A DNA stretch of 8,625 nt from assembly GCA_038253135.1 (NCBI GenBank), contig JBBSHJ010000120.1, positions 1-8,625 on the forward strand, written 5' to 3'. The DNA is from JBBSHJ01 sp038253135 (lineage in GTDB: Bacteria; Actinomycetota; Actinomycetes; Mycobacteriales; QHCD01). The notes beneath the pieces are model-generated. The model searched no databases, had not been told where the DNA came from, and worked only from the letters and a program-made list of their open reading frames with translations. The position numbers and the translations under genes are program-made. Numbering within the stretch: the stretch's first letter is position 1; every line of letters starts with the position of its first letter. Shown here piece after piece: positions 1 to 5,380 of the stretch.

Positions 1-98
1 GACCGAGCCAGCTCCGCATCGGCATCGGTCTGCCGCTGCCGACGTCGAATCGGACCGAACGCCTCGCGATCGCTCCCCGGATACCAGACGCGCACCAC
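1..98 (-). CDS. Possible 5' end of an unidentified minus-strand gene (cut by window edge)
   Basis: On the minus strand a TGA (101-99) is followed directly by two in-frame GTG codons (98-96 and 95-93), and the frame stays open to the window edge. The product would begin VVRVWYPGSDREAFGP and continue into an Arg/Gln-rich stretch. I do not recognise it. No Shine-Dalgarno sequence precedes the GTGs. However, a TAGCGT hexamer (108-103) sits 7 nt before the second GTG, the geometry of a leaderless actinobacterial transcript. G/C at third codon positions is only about 70%, and a plus-strand frame over the same bases scores similarly, so coding status is doubtful. It may simply be intergenic. Confidence 0.25.
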   Translation of the reverse strand, partial: MVRVWYPGSDREAFGPIRRRQRQTDADAELAR

Positions 99-102
99 TC
101 AG

Positions 103-115
103 ACGCTAGGAGCGT
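103..115. promoter_or_regulatory. Short inverted repeat overlapping a possible -10 box
   Basis: ACGCT-AGG-AGCGT is a perfect 5-bp inverted repeat with a 3-nt spacer. Its left arm plus the next base reads TAGCGT on the minus strand and could be the -10 of the possible gene at 1-98. A repressor binding here would block that promoter, but a 5-bp palindrome in GC-rich DNA can easily be chance. No convincing -35 lies 16-19 nt upstream on the minus strand. Confidence 0.2.
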
Positions 116-343
116 GCGGCCGCATCCAGGGCAGTCCGGCGCAACCTGTGGACGGCGACCGATGCTGTGGATGACGGGCTTGGCCGGTGTCGCCGGCAGG
201 CAAGAAGGCAGGTGGATCGCTCACCCCGGATCTGTGAGGAGCATGGGTGCGCGCTCGCCCGTATACACCTCAAGTAGCAGAGCACAACACGCACCCTCGA
301 TTACGATCGCGACACGATTGCTCAGGCATGAAAGACTCGGTGA
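116..343. other. Non-coding stretch before the membrane-protein gene
   Basis: I find no gene I can support here. Long shadow frames cross on both strands, but none has a credible start or a recognisable product. A TACGAT hexamer (302-307) could be a -10 for the gene at 344, but no -35 sits 16-19 nt before it. GAGGAG at 238-243 followed by ATG at 243 starts only a frame that runs into the downstream gene in the wrong phase. Confidence 0.4.
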
Positions 344-1996
344 ATGTCCATCTCCGGGTCGTCGCCGTGGACGCTCGCCGAGCGTTCTGCCGGCGTACCC
401 GGAGGTGACGGATTCTGGCGGCGGTTGCGCTCCCGCCGGCGCCAACCGGTCTCGATCGCCACCGCGGTCGCGGCCCTGCTGTGTGTCGTCTACCTGATCG
501 CCCCGCCGCTGGGTGTGGACCTGTCCGCACAGATCGCCCGGGCCGGTTTCGCGGCCCAGCACAGTCTGTCGCCCGTCGACTTCCGCTGGTTCGGCGGCAC
601 CGTGACCTTCGGCTACTCGCTGTGGATCGCGCCGCTCATGGCGATCATCCCGCCCAAGGTCGTCGGCGTGGTGGCGACCGTCATCGGCACCTGGGCCACC
701 ACAAAACTCTTCATCCGCGCGGGTGCCCGCCGACCGCTTGCCGGCGGGCTGGCTGCCGCGCTGTGCCAGGCGAGCTCGATGATGGAGGGACGGGTCGCCT
801 TCGATCTCGGCCTCGCCCTCGGGCTGTGCTCGCTCCTCCTGCTCGGCACCGGTGATCGCCGCCGCACCGCCGCAGCCGCCACGCTCGCCTTCCTCGCCGG
901 CGGGGCGAGCCCGGTCGCGGCCCTGCTGCTGTGGGTCGCCGCGGGAGCGCTCGTTCTGCACAAGCGCCGCGTCGAGGCCGCCGTCCTGCTCGTGGCCAGC
1001 GCCATCCCGGTCGCGCTGGTCTCGGGGATCTTCGGAGAAGGCGGCAAGCAGCCGTTCACCCTGACCAGCGCGATGGGCTCGGTCGCCGCGATGCTGCTCG
1101 CGCTGCTGTTGGTCCCGGCCCGGCAGGAGCTGATCCGGCTCGGCGCCGCGATCGGCATCGTCATGGTCGTGGGCGCGTTCGCGATCTCCACGCCGGTCGG
1201 CAGCAACGCGACTCGGCTGCCGTTGCTGTTTGCCCTTCCCGTGATCTGCGCGTTCGCCGAGCGCGGGCGGCGCGTCATCGCCGCAGCCATCGTCATGACG
1301 ATCGCCGTGCAGGCGCCGGTCTCGGCGTCGACCGTGTTGCAGGCCGGCCGGCCCGAAGCGCACCGGCAGTACTACTCATCGGTCCTCAACGAGCTGCGGT
1401 TCCTGGGGCCGCTGTCCGGCCGGGTCGAGGTACCCGAATCGGCGGGGCACTGGGAGTCGGCGTACGTCGCGAGCGAAGTCCCGCTGGCGCGGGGCTGGCT
1501 GCGGCAGGTCGACGTCAAGCTCAACAAGGACACGTTCTACAAGGACAAGCCGACCGCGGCCAGCTACCTTGCGTTTCTGCGCAAGAACGCCGTGCAGTAC
1601 GTCGCCATCAACGACGCCGATCTGACGATCACCGGCGAGAACGAGCGGCGGCTCGTCCTGTCCGGTCTGCCCTACCTCGGGATGATCTGGCATGACCCGC
1701 ACTGGAAGCTCTACCGGCTCGGGACCGACGTCAATGGCATCGACGAAGCCGTCCCGGTAGTGAGCGACCCGGGCGTGATCCTCAACTACACATCCGCGTC
1801 GATCCAGCTGCGCGCGCCGGCCAACAGCTCGGTCGAGCTCGCGGTGCGCTGGTTCCGCTGGCTGAACCTGAAATCGACCGACGATCCGATGGCGTGCATC
1901 GCCAATGTCGACGGCGATGCCGTCCTGCACACCGGGCCGACCGGCGGCACCTACACGATCGGCTCGTCGCTGCCCACCGGTTCTGGCCACTGCTGA
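344..1996 (+). CDS. Polytopic membrane protein, GT-C glycosyltransferase-like architecture
   Basis: The 550-residue product has a basic N-terminus (WRRLRSRRR near residue 25), then roughly nine or ten hydrophobic segments between residues 36 and 327. A hydrophilic C-terminal domain (about 330-550) is predicted to lie outside the membrane. An early Asp in the first loop (GVDL, residue 59), the motif VDFRWFGG (78-85) and the later block ARGWLRQVD (382-390) match my recollection of uncharacterised actinobacterial integral membrane proteins with GT-C-like topology, often mislabelled as transporters. The substrate is unknown. A role in lipid-linked sugar transfer to the envelope is inference only. 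The ATG at 344 is the first possible start, because TGA (341-343) lies immediately in frame before it. The ribosome binding site there is weak. GGAGGTGA (401-408) lies inside the frame, but the next possible start (TTG 425) is too far from it. The gene faces leuS convergently. Confidence 0.8.
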   Translation: MSISGSSPWTLAERSAGVPGGDGFWRRLRSRRRQPVSIATAVAALLCVVYLIAPPLGVDLSAQIARAGFAAQHSLSPVDFRWFGGTVTFGYSLWIAPLMAIIPPKVVGVVATVIGTWATTKLFIRAGARRPLAGGLAAALCQASSMMEGRVAFDLGLALGLCSLLLLGTGDRRRTAAAATLAFLAGGASPVAALLLWVAAGALVLHKRRVEAAVLLVASAIPVALVSGIFGEGGKQPFTLTSAMGSVAAMLLALLLVPARQELIRLGAAIGIVMVVGAFAISTPVGSNATRLPLLFALPVICAFAERGRRVIAAAIVMTIAVQAPVSASTVLQAGRPEAHRQYYSSVLNELRFLGPLSGRVEVPESAGHWESAYVASEVPLARGWLRQVDVKLNKDTFYKDKPTAASYLAFLRKNAVQYVAINDADLTITGENERRLVLSGLPYLGMIWHDPHWKLYRLGTDVNGIDEAVPVVSDPGVILNYTSASIQLRAPANSSVELAVRWFRWLNLKSTDDPMACIANVDGDAVLHTGPTGGTYTIGSSLPTGSGHC

Positions 1997-2019
1997 GCGC
2001 AGACGCCCGCCCGAACCGA

Positions 2020-2054
2020 GGTGGATCGTGCACCGTTGCGATGCGCAATCCACC
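2020..2054. terminator. Hairpin between convergent genes, likely two-way terminator
   Basis: A 35-nt imperfect palindrome has a perfect outer arm GGTGGAT/ATCCACC. It continues, past single mismatches, with an inner arm (about 5 bp including one G-T) and a closing CG/GC pair around a 3-nt loop. It lies 24 nt after the membrane-protein stop and 31 nt from the leuS stop. There is no T run on either side, so it is not a classic intrinsic terminator. U-tract-less hairpins between convergent genes are common in actinobacteria, and position makes transcription termination for both the most likely role. Confidence 0.55.
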
Positions 2055-2084
2055 CCACTCCGGATCCGCTCGGTCTCCTCGGTC

Positions 2085-5069
2085 TCACCCGACGACGAAG
2101 TTGACCAGCCGGCCCGGAACGGCGATCGCCTTGCGGATGGTCTTGCCCGCCAGGGCGGCGGCGATCCTGGGTTCGGCCGCGGCGGCGGCCTGCATGGCGT
2201 CGGCGTCGGCGGCACTCGGGACGGTCAGAGTCGCGCGCACCTTGCCGTTGATCTGCACGGCGATCTCGACCGTCTCGTCGACCAGCAGAGACTCATCGGC
2301 GACCGGGAACTGCTCCCACGCCAGGGACTCCTCGTGTCCCAGCGTCGCCCACAGCTCCTCCGCGGCGTGCGGCGCCAGCGGTGCCAGCATCAGCACCAGC
2401 GGTTCGACGACGCCGGTCGGGACCGGGCCCGTCGGGTAGGCCTGGGTCAGATGATTTGACAGCTCCGTGATCCGGGCGATCGAGGTGTTGAATCGCAGCG
2501 TCTCGATGCCGTCGCGCACGGCGGCGATCGTCTTGTGCAGCAGGCGATTCGTCTCCTCGGGCACGCTCATCGAAGCGTCGGCGCGCGGCGTACCAGACTC
2601 CTCGTCGACGGCGTTGCGCCAGATCCGCTGCAACAGCCGATGCATCCCGGTGACGGCCTGCGAATCCCACGGCCGGCTCTGATCCAGCGGACCGGTGAAC
2701 ATCGAATACAGCCGGAAGGTGTCGGCGCCGTACCGCTCGATCAACGCATCCGGCGTAACGACGTTCTTCAGGCTCTTGCCGATCTTGCCGAATTCCCGCG
2801 CGACCCGTTCCGCGCCGTAATAAAACGCGCCGTCGCGCTCCGCGACCTCTGCGGACTCGACATAGAAGCCGCGCGCGTCGGTGTAGGCGGGCAGCTGGAT
2901 CATCCCCTGATTGACCAGCTTGTAGAACGGCTCGCTGCTCGAGACATGGCCCAGATCGTGCAGCACCATGTGCCAGAACCGCGCGTACAGCAGGTGCAGC
3001 ACGGCATGCTCGGCGCCGCCGACGTACAGATCGACTCCACCGGGATCACCGTCGTGACGCGGGCCGAGCCAGTACTTCTCGTTCGCCGGATCGACGATCC
3101 GCTCGGTGTTGCCGGGATCGATGTAGCGCAGTTCGTACCAGCACGACCCGGCCCAGTTGGGCATCGTGTTGGTGTCGCGGTGATATTTCTGCCGGCCGTC
3201 GCCCAGATCCAGCTCGACCTCGACCCACTCGGTCGCCCGGGACAGCGGCGCCTCGGGCTGCGAGATGACGTCGTCGTCAGGGAAGGTCCGCGGCGAGTAG
3301 TCGTCGACATCCGGCAACTCGACGGGCAGCTGCTCGTCGGGTACGGCGTGCGGGTTGCCCTCGGCGTCGTAAACGATCGGGAAGGGCTCGCCCCAGTAGC
3401 GCTGCCGGGAGAACAGCCAGTCGCGCAGCTTGTACGTCGTCGCCGCGCGACCGAAATCCTTGCTCTGCAGCCATTGCACGATGCGCGCCTCGGCCTCGGC
3501 GACACCCAACCCGTTCAGGCTGATCTCGTCGTTCGCGGAATTGATGGCCGACCCGTCGCCGACGAAGGCCTCGCCGCTGAAGTCCCCGGGCGGCTGCACG
3601 GTGCGCACGACGGGCAGCTCGTAGGCGGCCGCGAAGTCCCAGTCGCGCTGATCCTGCCCCGGCACGGCCATGATCGCGCCGGTGCCATAGCCCATCAGCA
3701 CGTAGTCGGCGATGAAGACCGGCACCCTCTTGCCGGTGACCGGATTGACCGCATGAGCGCCGGTGAAGACACCCGTCTTCTGCCGGTCGTCGGACTGCCG
3801 GTCCACGTCCGAGCGCCGGCTCGCCGCGTGCTGGTAGGCACGAACCGCGTCGCGCGGCGAGGCACCGCCCGCCGTCCACGAGGCGGGTACGCCGTCCGGC
3901 CAGCTCGCGGCGGTCAGCGTCTCGACCAGCGGGTGCTCGGGCGCCAGCACCATGTAGGTCGCGCCGAACAGCGTGTCGGGGCGGGTCGTGAAGACCTCGA
4001 TCGCCATGTCGTCGCCGGCGGGGAACGTCACGAAGGCACCCGTCGAGCGGCCGATCCAGTTGCGCTGCTGCAGCTTGATCGAGTCCGGCCAGTCGATCCG
4101 GTCGAGCCCGCTCAGCAAGCGCTCGGCGTACGCCGTGATCCGCAGCATCCACTGGCGCAGCGGGCGGCGGAAGACCGGGAAGTTGCCGCGTTCGCTGCGC
4201 CCGTCAGCGGTGACCTCCTCGTTCGACAGCACCGTGCCCAGGCCGGGACACCAGTTGACCGGGGCCTCGCTGATGTAGGCCAGCCGGTGCGCATCGACCA
4301 CTGCCCGCCGCGCGACGCCGTCCAGCTCCGCCCAGGGCCGCCCACTCGGGTTGGTGCCGGGACCGGGCGCGCGCGTGCCGGCGTCCAGCTCCGTCACGAG
4401 CTCGGCGATCGGACGGGCGCGGTCGGCGTCGACGTCGTACCAGGAGCGGAAGATCTGCAGGAAGATCCACTGGGTCCAGCGGTAGTACGACGGATCCATG
4501 GTGGAGATCGAGCGCCGCGCGTCGTAGTCCATGCCCAGCGCCCGCAGCTGGCGGCGGTAGGTCGCGATCGCCTGCTCGGTCGTGATGCGCGGGTGCTGCC
4601 CGGTCTGCACGGCGTACTGCTCGGCCGGCAGCCCGAAGGCGTCGTAGCCCATCGTGTGCAGTACGGCGTGGCCAGCCATCCGCGCGTGGCGGGAAAAGAC
4701 GTCCGTACCGATGTAGCCCAGCGGGTGCCCGACATGCAGCCCTTCCCCCGACGGGTAGGGGAACATGTCCATCACCATCAGCTTCGGGCGCGCGGCCTGC
4801 GCGGCGAAGCCGTCGGACAGATCGCCCGTCGGGTTGGCGACCGCGAACGTTTGCTCGTCGGCCCACCGCCGCTGCCATTTCGGCTCGATCTCGTGCGCGG
4901 TGGCGTTCGTATACCTGTGTGGGGGGATGGCCCCCCCAGTCCTCGCCGCGTCACCATCCGGGGCTCCGGCGGTTGCGTCGGCCGTCCGCGGCCCGGCCTC
5001 GGCCGGGTCGGCTCCCGGCCGGTTGCTCGATGTCTGGTTGCCGGCAGGCTCTTGCATCGTCTGGCTCAT
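2085..5069 (-). CDS. leuS: Leucyl-tRNA synthetase
   Basis: This cytoplasmic class I synthetase charges tRNA-Leu with leucine using ATP. The 994-residue product has the HIGH motif as HVGH (112-115, in PYPSGEGLHVGH). The CP1 editing domain spans about 340-540, with TTRPDT (361-366) and GTGAIMAVPGQDQRD (462-476). The leucine-specific NWAGSCWYELRY block lies at 638-649, and the KMSKS motif is KIGKS (762-766), as in mycobacterial LeuS. The anticodon-binding domain (about 840 on) and the C-terminal domain ending GRLVNFVVG follow. The first 50 residues are a Gly/Ala/Pro-rich, probably disordered extension. The conserved part begins at HRYT. ATG 5069 is the first possible start, since TGA lies two codons upstream in frame. 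GAGGA abuts it, so ATG 5057 is an alternative. Oddity: the usual His in the GHDQRD editing motif is Gln (472). Confidence 0.98.
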   Translation of the reverse strand: MSQTMQEPAGNQTSSNRPGADPAEAGPRTADATAGAPDGDAARTGGAIPPHRYTNATAHEIEPKWQRRWADEQTFAVANPTGDLSDGFAAQAARPKLMVMDMFPYPSGEGLHVGHPLGYIGTDVFSRHARMAGHAVLHTMGYDAFGLPAEQYAVQTGQHPRITTEQAIATYRRQLRALGMDYDARRSISTMDPSYYRWTQWIFLQIFRSWYDVDADRARPIAELVTELDAGTRAPGPGTNPSGRPWAELDGVARRAVVDAHRLAYISEAPVNWCPGLGTVLSNEEVTADGRSERGNFPVFRRPLRQWMLRITAYAERLLSGLDRIDWPDSIKLQQRNWIGRSTGAFVTFPAGDDMAIEVFTTRPDTLFGATYMVLAPEHPLVETLTAASWPDGVPASWTAGGASPRDAVRAYQHAASRRSDVDRQSDDRQKTGVFTGAHAVNPVTGKRVPVFIADYVLMGYGTGAIMAVPGQDQRDWDFAAAYELPVVRTVQPPGDFSGEAFVGDGSAINSANDEISLNGLGVAEAEARIVQWLQSKDFGRAATTYKLRDWLFSRQRYWGEPFPIVYDAEGNPHAVPDEQLPVELPDVDDYSPRTFPDDDVISQPEAPLSRATEWVEVELDLGDGRQKYHRDTNTMPNWAGSCWYELRYIDPGNTERIVDPANEKYWLGPRHDGDPGGVDLYVGGAEHAVLHLLYARFWHMVLHDLGHVSSSEPFYKLVNQGMIQLPAYTDARGFYVESAEVAERDGAFYYGAERVAREFGKIGKSLKNVVTPDALIERYGADTFRLYSMFTGPLDQSRPWDSQAVTGMHRLLQRIWRNAVDEESGTPRADASMSVPEETNRLLHKTIAAVRDGIETLRFNTSIARITELSNHLTQAYPTGPVPTGVVEPLVLMLAPLAPHAAEELWATLGHEESLAWEQFPVADESLLVDETVEIAVQINGKVRATLTVPSAADADAMQAAAAAEPRIAAALAGKTIRKAIAVPGRLVNFVVG
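4920..4938. repeat. G6/C7 homopolymer palindrome inside the leuS 5' region
   Basis: Six G (4921-4926) and seven C (4931-4937), flanked by T and A, form a 7-bp inverted repeat around a short loop. It encodes the TGGAIPP segment of LeuS where the disordered N-terminal extension meets the conserved domain. Two adjacent homopolymer runs of this length are prone to replication slippage and to sequencing error, and either would shift the leuS frame. Confidence 0.5.
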
Positions 5070-5094
5070 TCCTCATCGGCTGGATCAGGTCAGC

Positions 5095-5121
5095 AAAAAA
5101 GCCCCTGCAGGCGCAAGGGCT
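5095..5121 (-). terminator. Intrinsic terminator in the leuS leader (attenuator terminator)
   Basis: On the leuS-sense strand a 9-bp stem, AGCCCTTGC/GCAGGGGCT with one G-U pair and a 4-nt GCCT loop, is followed by six T (5100-5095). The G-U pair becomes a C-A mismatch and the tract becomes A on the opposite strand, so it works only in the leuS direction. It lies after the likely leuS promoter and 25 nt before the leuS ATG. No other minus-strand gene lies between it and the divergent gene at 5381, so the only transcript it can stop is the leuS leader. That placement argues for conditional termination. Confidence 0.8.
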
Positions 5122-5123
5122 CA

Positions 5124-5159
5124 GCCGCACGGACGGTCTCGTCGATCCGTCAGCGCGGC
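5124..5159 (-). promoter_or_regulatory. Leader hairpin preceding the leuS terminator
   Basis: In the leuS leader RNA, GCCGCGC (5159-5153) can pair with GTGCGGC (5130-5124, one G-U). Inside, GACGG (5151-5147) pairs with CCGTC (5136-5132), separated from the outer stem by a single U-C mismatch, with a 10-nt loop. The 5' arm overlaps the end and stop codon of the leader ORF at 5150-5182, so a ribosome on that ORF would mask it. This is the position of the 1:2 (pause or protector) hairpin in a classic amino-acid attenuator. I could not define a clear competing antiterminator by eye. Confidence 0.5.
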
Positions 5160-5182
5160 CCGATAAGGAGCTCGACTGTCAT
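5150..5182 (-). CDS. Putative leuS leader peptide (tandem Leu codons)
   Basis: A short ORF encodes MTVELLIGPR and ends in TGA 68 nt after its start. Two adjacent Leu codons, CTC CTT (5170-5165), are followed by Ile. CTT is expected to be infrequent in DNA this GC-rich, which would sharpen stalling when charged tRNA-Leu is low. The Leu codons sit just before the 5' arm of the following hairpin, so a stalled ribosome would cover that arm. Comparative genomics has predicted leader-peptide attenuators upstream of leuS in some Streptomyces, which gives precedent. No Shine-Dalgarno sequence is visible. A TAGCAT -10 box ends 13 nt upstream, so the transcript would have a very short leader. Ten codons is short, and two Leu codons are fewer than in many leader peptides, so chance remains possible. 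Confidence 0.55.
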   Translation of the reverse strand: MTVELLIGPR

Positions 5183-5195
5183 TCGCACGGTTCGG

Positions 5196-5201
5196 ATGCT
5201 A
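5196..5201 (-). promoter_or_regulatory. Possible leuS promoter -10 box
   Basis: TAGCAT matches the actinobacterial TAnnnT -10 consensus and would start transcription about 5188, just before the leader ORF at 5182. A TTGACC (5231-5226) lies 24 nt upstream, too far for a normal 17-19-nt spacer, so no paired -35 is claimed. The promoter call depends mainly on fit with the leader ORF and terminator downstream. Confidence 0.35.
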
Positions 5202-5280
5202 CCGCAGTCGCCCGCGAGCGCGCGCGGTCAAGGGCGCGGCGTACACCCCACACCACTGCCGCAATCCACCCGCCCAGCCC

Positions 5281-5310
5281 TTGACGCCTTCCCGGGGCCG
5301 GTCCTAGCGT
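5281..5310 (+). promoter_or_regulatory. SigA-type promoter for the Tat-exported protein gene
   Basis: TTGACG (5281-5286) and TAGCGT (5305-5310) are separated by 18 nt, a good match to the housekeeping sigma consensus (TTGACa, TAnnnT). The expected start near 5317 would give a leader of about 64 nt before the ATG at 5381. No plus-strand intrinsic terminator is visible in the leader, and no operator palindrome stands out. Confidence 0.55.
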
Positions 5311-5370
5311 CCCGAGAAATCGTTCTATCAGCCTTGTCGCGATGTGCCCGTGCGGGCGCGCGGCAACGGA

Positions 5371-5376
5371 AGGAGG
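5371..5376 (+). promoter_or_regulatory. Ribosome binding site fixing the start at 5381
   Basis: AGGAGG with a 4-nt spacer to ATG 5381. This consensus site decides between the start at 5381 and an upstream in-frame ATG at 5342, which would add 13 residues before the Tat signal. Confidence 0.85.
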
Positions 5377-5380
5377 CACC

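Noticed and set aside
150..175. TGTGGA repeats (CCTGTGGAC, GCTGTGGAT) as DnaA boxes or an origin
   Set aside because: Only two partial matches to the TGTGGATAA-type box, no AT-rich unwinding region, and no dnaA or dnaN nearby.
114..497. 127-codon plus-strand open frame before and into the membrane-protein gene
   Set aside because: Composition and translation look non-coding, it overlaps the membrane-protein gene in the wrong phase, and no domain is seen.
221..1363. 380-codon minus-strand open frame over the membrane-protein gene
   Set aside because: Its translation is Arg/Asp/Gln-rich low complexity without domains, and it opposes a credible membrane protein.
5070..5200. T-box riboswitch as the explanation for the leuS leader
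   Set aside because: The conserved T-box sequence with its UGGN bulge and a stem I specifier loop are not visible, and about 120 nt is too short for the usual T-box. A leader-peptide attenuator fits better.
5226..5231. TTGACC as the -35 of a leuS promoter
   Set aside because: It is 24 nt from the TAGCAT -10, outside the workable spacer range, and no TAnnnT lies 16-19 nt downstream of it.
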